Shown here: positions 23,243 through 32,357 of the stretch, in pieces
How positions within the stretch are numbered: position 1 is the first letter of the stretch
Layout of the letters: every line of letters starts with the position of its first letter
NCBI GenBank assembly: GCA_947650285.1
Contig: CANTFL010001234.1
Location: 124,001 to 188,000 of the forward strand
Direction of reading: 5' to 3'
Origin: Hyaloperonospora brassicae
Lineage: Eukaryota; Oomycota; Peronosporomycetes; Peronosporales; Peronosporaceae
DNA: 64,000 nt
Notes under the pieces: model-generated
Seen by the model: the letters and a program-made list of their open reading frames with translations, nothing else
Told to the model about the DNA's origin: nothing
Databases searched by the model: none
Position numbers and translations under genes: made by a program

Positions 23243-23634
23243 TGTAACGGGGCAGCCCGTTACATGGAAATTGTCATTGGAGAGATAATGACAATAAATA
23301 ATATTCTGTTGAATATTCTTATAACAATATCACCAAAGTGGTGATATTGAAGGGTCGACCAAAGAGTCTGTTCATTGGTTGATATCGTGACGATATCAAC
23401 CCACCAATCGCCGCAAGACGCGCGCAATGAGTGGTGACGAGACGTCTTCATACACTCAGTTATATTAGTATAATTAAGTTAAGTCGAACAGAGCGACAGT
23501 GGTTAAAGACTTAAATATATTAATATAACAGTTCTACTTTTACCCTATCTACGCTTCCTCGTTTGCCTCGTGTACGTCTATCGGACGCACCGAAACACTT
23601 GCGGTAAGTTCACGCAAAGGTGTGCTCCGTTACA
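23243..23634 (+). repeat. Gypsy copy A 3' LTR
   Basis: TGTAACGGGGC...GTTACA, followed by target duplication TCGCA. It is almost identical to the 3' LTR of copy B (23803-24194, reverse complement): over the first ~350 bp I count about one difference. It has diverged from its own 5' LTR at about 30 sites, including an extra 5-bp unit in the attaagttaag segment. Confidence 0.95.
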
Positions 23635-23639
23635 TCGCA

Positions 23640-23797
23640 CGTATGCGTGCTCCCATCCAGTTGCACAATTATATCTGTTGCAATGCAACATGCCAATTCG
23701 ACAGTTTACACTGCTGCACGCATTGTAGCATGAAAGCTGAAATGGTGCGCTGTCAACGAGAATCGGAGCTGCGCAGCACGACATAACAAAGCATACG
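23640..23797. other. Spacer between the inverted gypsy copies
   Basis: This short host stretch separates the two inverted elements and forms the loop of a ~16-kb palindrome. On the minus strand it is open over most of its length (MSCCAAPILVDSAPFQ...), with many Cys. It belongs to the same interrupted host sequence as 15425-15659 and 31778-31961. I recognise no family. Confidence 0.4.
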
Positions 23798-23802
23798 TAC
23801 GT

Positions 23803-24194
23803 TGTAACGGGTCATACATTTGCGTGAACTTAATGCAAGGGTTTCGGTGCGTCCGATAGACGTACACGAGGCAAACGAGGAAGCGTAGATAGGGTAAAAG
23901 TAGAACTGTTATATTAATATAATTAAGTCTTTAACCACTGTCGCTCTGTTCGACTTAACTTAATTATACTAATATAACTGAGTGTATGAAGACGTCTCGT
24001 CACCACTCATTGCGCGCGTCTTGCGGCGATTGGTGGGTTGATATCGTCACGATATCAACCAATGAACAGACTCTTTGGTCGACCCTTCAATATCACCACT
24101 TTGGTGATATTGTTATAAGAATATTCAACAGAATATTATTTATTGTCATTATCTCTCCAATGACAATTTCCATGTAACGGGCTGCCCCGTTACA
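23803..24194 (-). repeat. Gypsy copy B 3' LTR
   Basis: The reverse complement matches the 3' LTR of copy A. Nearly all differences fall in the ~40 bp nearest the spacer (the outer end of each LTR), where seven of about eight changes sit. The polypurine tract follows at 24195-24206 as its complement. Confidence 0.95.
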
Positions 24195-24333
24195 TCACCC
24201 CCCCCCATAACTGATAGTCACCATGTGACTATTTAAAATCTGGCGGCCACCCGTTGGCCACCATTGGGACAGGGAGCACTTGTTGGGTCCGTTCCATTCA
24301 CTTTCCGCTTGACTTCGCATAGTTAACATATCT

Positions 24334-24711
24334 ATGCGAGGTGACTCAAGACACGCACAGCCCGCTGGTGTGCCAGCCTCTGCGGCAGACGATTCGTCGC
24401 CTGCAGCAACAGGTGCCGCAGGTGCACGCAGAACCACACCGCGTGCGCATGATGACCCCGACATTGAGGTCATCTACTCTGGCGAGTCAGACGTGTCTGA
24501 CTCGGGCAATGTTCCAGAGACGTCTCGATCACCGGCGACGCCTCAGTATTCGCCAAGGCCACTGCCGAACGAACGGAATCGTGATTTGCATCACAGTCTG
24601 TTCGGCAGTGATGATGAAGGTGATCAGAGTGGTGAGGAGTATTATTCCTTACCACCGCCGACTCGTGCTTCTTCGCACAAGCGTGATGACGATGGCGTGA
24701 GCCGTCGTTAA
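24334..24711 (+). CDS. Antisense ORF 1 of gypsy copy B
   Basis: Encodes the same 125-residue acidic Ser/Pro-rich product as copy A (22729-23106), antisense to the element's own gag-pol. It ends at the same TAA and is followed in frame by open sequence into antisense ORF 2. The start ATG lies on the hairpin gcatag-ttaacatat-ctatgc. Exact preservation of both frame and stop between copies may reflect homogenisation rather than selection. Confidence 0.5.
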   Translation: MRGDSRHAQPAGVPASAADDSSPAATGAAGARRTTPRAHDDPDIEVIYSGESDVSDSGNVPETSRSPATPQYSPRPLPNERNRDLHHSLFGSDDEGDQSGEEYYSLPPPTRASSHKRDDDGVSRR

Positions 24712-24774
24712 TCTGGGAGCCGTGGTACCGACAGAGGTACCACTTCGAAGCGTGATGAGCTGAAGCCGTGGCGT

Positions 24775-25921
24775 TTGCCCGAACGGATCATCAATGGCTT
24801 GTCTCACGAGACAAGCCAACACCATCGAATACCCTTATTCGATGCGACTGAGCTTCACGGCTTGAGTTCCAGCGCGAAGAACTTTCGCACTGAAGAAGAT
24901 TTTTATCTCGATGTCTTTCTTAGACATCGATGGTACAATGGCAACCAAAAGCGTGACAAAGCATCGCTTTTGGCTGCGTGGAATAGGTTCGTCCAAAACG
25001 TAAAGAATTTTGGACGAGAAGGGTGGCTCAAGAAACTTGAGACGACACGCCTCAGGTTCGAAAGGCGAACGCCAACCGATGCTAGGTACCGGTTGCACTG
25101 TTTGTCGAGTGAGGCAGACATTCTTTGCCTCGCATGGGGAGACCGTTGTGCGAGTTGTGTTGACAACTCGCAGCGTGAATATAGGGACGTGCATTCCCTA
25201 AGTTCGGCCTGGGGAAGGGCACACATCTCGGCTGACGATGCGTGACACGATTGCAAACTTGCAATCCGTCTACAAGCGCCAAAAGCGCGTTTTTACCGAT
25301 GGGCCCGAGGACCTATCGGATGAGTCTCGTCATACTGTCGGGCGAGACCTTCAGCATCCATCAACAGCTGAGAGCGGGGCTCCCAGCTGTTCCAAGAGGG
25401 TGGATACCCCCGCCACTGGACGAGGTAGCTCGTCCTTGATCCTGAATCGTCACGGTGATTCAAGATACGCTCCACTAGAAAGCTTTGACCACCGTGATCA
25501 TCCACCAAAGGATGTGGTGGAGGAGGAAAGACCTCCTCCAGATGATTCGGTTCACCATCTCGACCCTTACGAGATGGATCGCGCAATCGACGAATTGCGC
25601 GATGACTTGAAGCACGAGCGCGACCGGCGCTACGCTTGGACTGACACCGTGCGGAAGAACCGCAAGGATCGCGAGGATGATCGGGCGAGAGACCGCGCCG
25701 ATTACGCCACAGCGCAGCTTCAGGTCGAGCGGGATGTCCGCTCCCATTACGGCGAGCTGGCGACAGCTCGCGGGGAGATATCTCGGTTGAGTTCCGAGGT
25801 ATCATATCTGCGCGAACAGACGGATCTTCTGGAGCGCAAACGCAAGAACTTGAAGGATGTTCTTGAACGTGGGGGCTATCTTCATCGGAAGAAGAAGGCT
25901 CGTACCGACAGTACGGTCTGA
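24775..25921 (+). pseudogene. Antisense ORF 2 of gypsy copy B, frameshifted
   Basis: Equivalent to the 381-residue antisense product of copy A. One extra base near 25235 (gctgacgatgcg against gctgagatgcg in copy A) splits it into frames 24775-25245 and 25238-25921. The C-terminal coiled-coil part is intact and uses MRDTIANLQSVYK... as a possible internal start. It overlaps the chromodomain frame of pol from 25293. The perfect inverted repeat ATCGCGCAAT/ATTGCGCGAT at 25578-25603 lies inside it. Confidence 0.55.
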
Positions 25922-26624
25922 GTCGCCCCACGTAAAACGTAGGATGCGTGCGCATCCTACGTGGCAATTCGATCGTGTATGCATTGCCCTTGCGATGCAA
26001 CACTCGAAATGGTCCAATGTGCTTCGGCAGTAGTTTACTACTGCCGACACTAGTGACTGCATGTCCAGGTAAGTTTAATGTAGACAGTAGTATTAGGTCG
26101 TTAACTTTAAATGAAAGAACATTTGCTCTTCCATTCTTATCTGCGTTCCGTTTCTGGCGGTCCACCGCGTTTGCGATGGCGTCCTGAACGAAACGGACTA
26201 CCGCCTCTCGAGTCAGCAGGAAGTTCTCTGCTGACTCTTTGTTTTGTCTTTCAGTGCGCTTCGTGCGCACTGCTAAGAGATTATTCTCGTCTTCAGCGAG
26301 GTTGTCTTCTTCCTCGCTGGAATAATCGTTGACGATGCTGAATATACCAGCATCGTCATCATCATCCGAGTCAGTAATAGCGTCGCCGCTATTATTGAGG
26401 TGATCTTCTTCATCGATGTCGACCTGATCGACATCGGCATCATACGTGACGACGTTAGCGTCGACACGTGATGAGCAAGAGCCAGAACGGTTTTTGCTCG
26501 AATGAGTCCCCCCCCTTACCCAAGAGTCACACTCTAGAAGGGTGGGCACTCGTGGATGATGTATGCCATTCACGTAAAGCGGTGTGTGCTGTGTGGAAGC
26601 ATGCACCGAATTATTGATGGCGAA
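25293..26624 (-). pseudogene. Gypsy copy B integrase C-terminus with chromodomain
   Basis: An open frame of 437 codons from 26606, longer than in copy A because the G run has eight bases here and keeps the frame. The order is: a segment of Asp/Glu repeats (DVDQVDIDEEDH, SDDDDDAG), the integrase C-terminal fold (VLSFKVNDLILLST, FYVGRLRPY), a charged linker, and the chromodomain (FLVERILNHRD...WNSWEPRSQLL). It is cut off from the integrase core by the shared TAA just upstream. Confidence 0.88.
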
Positions 26625-27299
26625 TTACACCATTGGAAGGAATTCGCTCCAACTCGAAAACGAGTGGACATGTCCTGGAATGATCTCTTCGAGGACACGG
26701 TTCGCACGTTCCGTCTGACCATCTGTTTCCGGATGGTCAGAAGTAGACATCTTCAATAGTGTTCCAAGAGAACGGAACAAGGTTTGCCAAAATGCCGCCG
26801 TGAACCGAGGGTCAAGGTCGGATACGAGTTCACGGGGTAACCCGTGGAGTCTAAAGACCGTGTCGAGAAAGACACGACCACAACCTTGAGCCTTGATCGA
26901 CTCGGGTACAGCAGCAAGATGGACCATCTTGCTGAATCGGTCAACAAACACAAGAATACCATTATTCGTGTGAGCGTCTTCGGGAAAACCGAAGACGAAT
27001 TCCATTGAAACGGACTGCCAGCACTCTGTCGGAACAGGCAGAGGATGAAATGGCGCACGGGATGAAGGACTAGGCTTCAACCGTTGACAAACCTCGCAAG
27101 CACGTATGTACTTGCGTACAAACTGATACTGGCGGGACCAGTAAAAGTCACGACTTACCGTGAGGTAAGTCTTTTCTCTACCACGATAGCCGCCTGTTGG
27201 GGCATCGTGACACTCATACATGATGCGTAAACGCAAATCATGATGAGCGGGTACGACGACACGAGGCGTGTCGTCGGCAACAGCTGTATAAGACAGCAA
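26625..27299 (-). pseudogene. Gypsy copy B integrase
   Basis: 224 codons, nearly identical to 20143-20817. It has the HHCC zinc region, SMEFVFGFP with Glu at the first catalytic position, VSDLDPRF and HPETDGQTER. It ends with the same TAA as copy A. Confidence 0.88.
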
Positions 27300-27332
27300 T
27301 CCGTTGCGTGTACTATACCGATCCGAGGAGGA

Positions 27333-28654
27333 TCAGTACAAAGCCGGTAAATCCCTCATTGATTTACTGGATGGATTCACCAGATGATCCATCAATCGCA
27401 GATGATCCTTATCTTCTGCGTATGCCTTTCGAACGTCGTTAAGTAAACTTGACGACGGGACACTGACTGACAGTGTCGCAACAGTGGGCTTATCCTCACT
27501 GTTTGGTTGTGCGTCCGTCTCGATATCGGGCCGGCGCGAAAGCGCATCAGCGACGACGTTTAGTCGTCCTGGTTTATACTCCACGGAGAAGTTATACTCC
27601 GCGAAGAAAGACAGCCACCTCGCCATTCGTTGCGAGAGGTGTGGGCTATTTACGGCCGTGCGTAATGATGCATGGTCCGTGTAGACGATGAACGGTCTAT
27701 CTCCCAAGAGATAGACGCGAAACTTAGCCAGTGCGTACTTCATGGCAAGTAGTTCCTTGTCATGCACTGGGTAATTACTCTAAGCTGCTTGCAGCTGACG
27801 CGACTGATAACAGATGACGCGCTCCGCGCCATCTGCGTCGAACTGCATTAACGCACAGCCGATTGCAAAATCGCTGGCGTCACAGACCACATGAAATGGT
27901 CTGTCCTGATCTGCAATCGCCAAGATCGGCGATTGCATCAAGCTTTGCTTGATACCTCAAAGGAACGCTGGCACTCAGCGTTCCATGACCACTTGACATT
28001 TTTTTTGAGCAACCAAGAAAGATGTACCGTCATCTCGGCGTAGTTGCGCGAGTACTTGTGCAAGTACGCCGCTAGACCAAGGAACTTTCTTAGTCCCTTG
28101 ACATCGACTGGCACTGGCCAGTCGGTGATCGCCTTAATCTTTGCGGGATCAGGGCGTACGCCGTGTTTACCCACGATGCACCCAAGAAGTGGTATTTCGC
28201 TAGCCGCGAATATACACTTCTTGAGGTTGGCGTACAACTTATACTTGCGCATAAGTTGAAGAACCTGTCGAACGTGAGTTCTGTGAACTTCAACGTCCGT
28301 TTTTCCGTCCTTAGACCGGCTATGGGCGAACACATCGTCGAAGTAACTCGGTGCGAAGTCTCGCACCGGTCTCAACAGATTTGTGACACATCTGTTGAAT
28401 GTTGCAGGGGAATTGCTCAGCCCCTGTGTCATAACTAGCCACTCCCACATCATCCCTCTGGGGGTACTCACTGCCGTGAAGAGGATGTCCCGTTCACGCA
28501 TGAGGATCTGATAGAATCCATCCATCAGATCCATGGACGAAAAGATGGTACTCTTTGACATACCATCTATGATTACGTCCTTCCTCGGTATCGGCGTCTG
28601 AGCCGGTACCGTTGCAGCATTCAATTTGTTGAATGCGTGCACTATCCGCCACCC
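27333..28654 (-). pseudogene. Gypsy copy B RT core and RNase H
   Basis: RT with FSSMDLMDGFYQ and YFDD, then a frame change, RNase H with CDASDFAIG, a TAG, and the connection segment with VADALSRRPD. The breaks are at the same places as in copy A, so they were not acquired independently. Confidence 0.88.
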
Positions 28655-30181
28655 TCATGTGGCCTTTCGCACACAGAAGGTCGGAGAGCTGTGAGGGGAT
28701 GTTGATTCCCTCACATGGCCCGCTGCTAAGCGATCGGCAAAGAACTTGTCGATCGCTAGTACTTGTTCACGAGGCAGTGGACACTGCTTCATGACACAGT
28801 ACTTCGAGCCCGGTTTGAGCTCGATCTCGTGTCGAGTGTCTTTGTCCTTAGGCAACTCGCATGGCACGGATTCAGGGAACACATCCCTGAATTCAATCAA
28901 ATCCTTATACAAAGGATTTGCCTGAAGTGACTCCCAGGATTGAGACGCGTATCGCTCAATCCGAGTCTTCTCATCGAGGACACTTTCGTCCATCGATGAG
29001 CTGCTGAGAACCCGTTCGTTCTCAGCAAATACTGTGGCCGACCGAATTTCGGCCACATACTCATCCTCTGTGACGAGTATGCAGACCTGCTTGACTTTGC
29101 CACTACGCATATCACGCAAGAACCGTTTCGGTTCTAGCGTTGGCAACTGAGTTATCTCCGAAGTTAACTTCGGAGGCACAATCAGATCAAGCGTATAAGC
29201 GCCTACGCTTGATCCGTCATTAACCAATACGTTCAACGTCTCGGTTTCTTCCTGGGAACTTGCTTCCACAGGTTGCTGAGGGCCTGATCCCTCATCAAGT
29301 GAATCTTGAGGAATTCCTTCCTCAAGCACGTGGGGACTTATTCCCTCGACGTCTTCTGACTGTGGCTGTGCAACCACAGTCAGGCACTGATCCTCTACGG
29401 TCGACTCTCCAGCCGACCTAGGATTTCCATGTTGCCCTTTGGAGGCAACAGGTTTATTACTTCCAAGATGCTGCCCGCGAGGCATGCATCCATGTCCCGG
29501 TTCACTCGACTTATTCGAGTGGTGGATCTTCGGCGCAGCCTGTACCTCTGTACAGCCGCCGGGAGCTTGCTCCACAGTGTAGTGATCAACTACACTGTGA
29601 TCTTGTGCAGTCGTGCTAACGACCGTACCGCAAGTGAGGCCATCGCACTCTCTCGCAGAACATCCACACGCTTGTGGACGCTCCAAGATGTTCATCAGAT
29701 GGCCATCTGATGAACAAGCGGCAGGCATCTTCACGGATCGATGCTGCCAGCTCACCCTTGGCTCGTACTTTCTGAGCCAAGGTAATCCCAGGATGACATT
29801 AAATTTGTCATCCAGATCTAGTGCGATGAAGTCATCATCGTACTGTTCGTCCTCTAACGTGTAGTGGATTCCTACTACACGTTTCTCAACGGTAACCGGT
29901 GCGCCTGTTGAAAGGCGCACCGTCATCCTCGTGAGGGGAATGTCGCGCTCAACGAACTTGATCCTACGACCCTCTAGTGACTGGCGTCGAACAAAGTTGT
30001 TCGACGCCCCACAGTCTACTAGGACACGAAGCGACAATCCATTTGTCGCTTCCAACTTCAGGGTGATGAGCGAAACGTCATCACCAGGTGTAGAGACACA
30101 CAATGATTGTGTATCTGGAGCAACTTTTGTCAAGAGATTTGCAAATTCTCTTGAGGTTGCTGGATCAGTAGGGCGCTCCAC
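28655..30181 (-). pseudogene. Gypsy copy B protease and N-terminal RT
   Basis: 508 codons with the protease active site LVDCGASNNF and the RT start SPTFCVRK before the shared TGA. About fifteen residue differences from copy A cluster in the protease and the following linker (about residues 55-205), while the RT part is almost identical. This patchiness is what short gene-conversion tracts would leave. Confidence 0.88.
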
Positions 30182-30183
30182 CC

Positions 30184-31251
30184 CTACTGACCCCGACCAT
30201 TTTTTGATGGTCCGTCTCGCTGTTGCGGCTTCGTAACAGCGCTGGACCCACGCCCATTACTCTTTCTGGCAAATGGTAGTCCATTTCGCTCAGTACTGTT
30301 TGGTACTGGGCGTGGAGCGCTACACTCGTATGCGTAGTGCCCTAACTTCTGATAGCGATTGCACTTCTGCAATCGCTTGTTGTTTGAAGAGCGAGGTCTC
30401 TCGCTCTCAACATAGCAGAGTTCCATTGGTTCTGGACCTCCGATCTCTTGTCGTCTCGGTGGCCGATAAGAGTTCGAGCTAGCATGAGCCTGTCTCATGC
30501 TAAAGTCTTCCTGTTCCGCGGCTGATATCGCATCTTCCAGCGTATTCAGCTCAAGGCGGAACAGGTGACTCCTGACGGGCCCTTCTGCGAGCCCTTGCAT
30601 GAACACCGTAATCAACGTGTGTTCATGGACTGGGTTAGCAGTTACACTACTCGCAAGGAGTCGTATATGTTGTGCGTAAGCGTGCACATCACGCTTACCC
30701 TGCTTGAGTTTCAGGAGCTCTGAACGAGCCCTGAACTCAGCCCGTGGCGGCTCAAACGTTTGTCTGAGCCGGGACTTGAAGTCATCTAGCGACCTAAACA
30801 CATTTGGGTCGCTACTCTCGAGCCCCAGGGACCAAGTTTTGGCACGTCCTGCCAAGTGGGTCTGAGCAAATGTGAGTTTCATTTGCTCATCTTCGACGCG
30901 ACGAGCCCTTAAGGCTCTGTCGAGTTCGACAAACCACAGTAACAGGGACTCTTCCGGGACTCCACTGTATTTGGAGATGTCGACTTCCATGACCTCGGGA
31001 CGACGCGCATGTGCCGTCCCGCCCACAGCAGCATGAAATTGCTGCCGTCCCGCTCACAGCTCTGTCTGTTGAGCACCGAGTTCTCTCAACTGCTCGGCCT
31101 GTTGAGAGCCTTGCTGGTGAAGCAAGGCTACTTTCTCCCTTTCGGCGACAAATTCATTTTGAATGAACTTGGCTATAGCGGCATGTTGTTGGTCTCTGTC
31201 TAGAGACTCCAACATGGCGCTAATGGCGAACTCGCCTACGGTAGAACTCAT
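30184..31251 (-). pseudogene. Gypsy copy B gag
   Basis: A first frame 31054-31251 (MSSTVGEFAISAML...) ends in the same TGA as copy A. The main gag frame is 30184-31026. The zinc knuckle has the same Cys-to-Tyr change. A 4-bp difference lies between the two frames compared with copy A. Confidence 0.85.
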
Positions 31252-31385
31252 TCGTTCTACCGCACTTCATTTGATGTCACTCAAATGGGTAAACCCTTCA
31301 CGCGTGGCGTGAAAGGTCTCTTCATCATCCAACATGTTCATGTTGGATGCTGTGGTCCTTGGAAGGACTACAAAGTGCTACCAGG

Positions 31386-31772
31386 TGTAACGGGGCACAC
31401 CCTTGCGTGACCTTAACGCAAGGGTTTCGGTGCGCCCGACAGACGTACACGAGGCAACCGAGGAAGCGTAGATAGGGTAAAAGTAGAACTGTTATATTAA
31501 TATATTTAAGTCTTTAACCACTCTCTCTCTGTTTGACTTAATTATGCTATTCTAACTGAGTATATGAAGACGTCTCGTCACCACTCATTGCGCGCGTCTT
31601 GCGGCGATTAATGGGTTGATATCGTCAAGATATCAACCAATGAGCAGACTCTTTAGTTGACCCATCAATATCTCCACTTTGGTGATAATGTCCAAAGAAT
31701 ATTCAACATAATATTCTTTATTGTCATTATCTCTCAAATGACAATTTCCATGTAACGGGCTGCCCCGTTACA
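31386..31772 (-). repeat. Gypsy copy B 5' LTR
   Basis: The reverse complement matches the 5' LTR of copy A at about 96% by eye, sharing the 5'-type states that differ from both 3' LTRs. It is followed on the plus strand by target duplication TACGT (31773-31777). Confidence 0.95.
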
Positions 31773-31777
31773 TACGT

Positions 31778-31961
31778 CGCTTTGCTTTTCCCTTGCACGT
31801 GTTACACTGTCATGGTAGCCTGCTGAGATCGAAGCGACGGCTCGTGGTAATTGAGGACCCCTGAAATCGAGTCGTAGTATTGTCCCATTTTCCTGTCCGG
31901 GTCTTGCACCGAAAGAGTGCATCAAGCGGATACTGCGTCCATTGCTCTTCATGTTCCCACT
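31778..31961 (-). pseudogene. Interrupted minus-strand host sequence, middle fragment
   Basis: Lies between gypsy copy B and the solo LTR. On the minus strand a frame is open across the whole fragment (SGNMKSNGRSIRLMH...) and stays in register with 32358-32604 if the solo LTR and one target duplication are removed. Another frame contains YYDSISGVLNYHEP, which resembles KYDTIGGVRNYHEP on the minus strand near 33200. The bases 31837-31878 and 33183-33224 are clearly related. Product unknown. Confidence 0.45.
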
Positions 31962-31966
31962 GTTGG

Positions 31967-32352
31967 TGTAACGGGGCACACCCTTGCGTGAACTTAGCGC
32001 AAGGGTTTCGGTGCACCGACTGACGTACACAAGGCAAGCGAGGAAGCGTAGGTAAGGTAAAAGCAGAACTGTTATACTAATATAATTAAGTCTTTAACCA
32101 CTGTCTCTCTGTTTGACTTAATTATGCTAATCTAACTGAGTGTATGGTGACGTCTCGTCACCACTCATTGCGCGCGTCTTGCGGCGATTGGTAAGTTGAT
32201 ATCGTCAAGATATCAACAAATGAACAGACTCTTTGGTCGACCCTTCAATATCACCACTTTGGTGATATTGTTAAAAGAATATTCAACGTCATATTCTTTA
32301 TTGTCATTATCTCTCAAATGACTTTTTCCATGTAACGGGCTGCCCCAATACA
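31967..32352 (-). repeat. Solo gypsy LTR
   Basis: A single 386-bp LTR of the same family (TGTAACGGGGCACACCC... to ...GGGCTGCCCCAATACA), flanked by a perfect 5-bp target duplication GTTGG (31962-31966 and 32353-32357). No internal element sequence adjoins it, so it is the product of LTR-LTR recombination. Its inner end has lost the usual GTTACA. Confidence 0.92.
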
Positions 32353-32357
32353 GTTGG

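Larger units (their letters stand above)
15665..23634 (+). mobile_element. Ty3/gypsy chromovirus, copy A
   Basis: A full-length element of about 7.97 kb flanked by a perfect 5-bp target duplication, TCGCA (15660-15664 and 23635-23639). The LTRs are 388 and 392 bp, TGTAAC...GTTACA. The internal order is gag, protease, RT, RNase H, integrase, chromodomain, then a region coding on the opposite strand, a polypurine tract (about 23232-23242) and the 3' LTR. Its own two LTRs differ at roughly 30 positions by eye (about 92%). Gag-pol carries several stops and frame changes, most of them shared with copy B. The internal sequence is unusually rich in short inverted repeats. Confidence 0.95.
23803..31772 (-). 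mobile_element. Ty3/gypsy chromovirus, copy B
   Basis: A full-length element of 7.97 kb in the opposite orientation to copy A, flanked by its own perfect target duplication TACGT (23798-23802 and 31773-31777). Gene order and almost all bases match copy A, including the altered zinc knuckle, the integrase Asp-to-Glu change and several in-frame stops. Differences are patchy: a cluster in the protease/linker, others near the outer LTR and in poly-G runs. The distinct target duplication shows it inserted independently of copy A. Confidence 0.95.

Noticed and set aside
15660..31777. Simple inverted segmental duplication of one gypsy element
   Set aside because: Each copy has its own perfect but different 5-bp target duplication, so both arrived by integration; the extra similarity needs conversion or another process.
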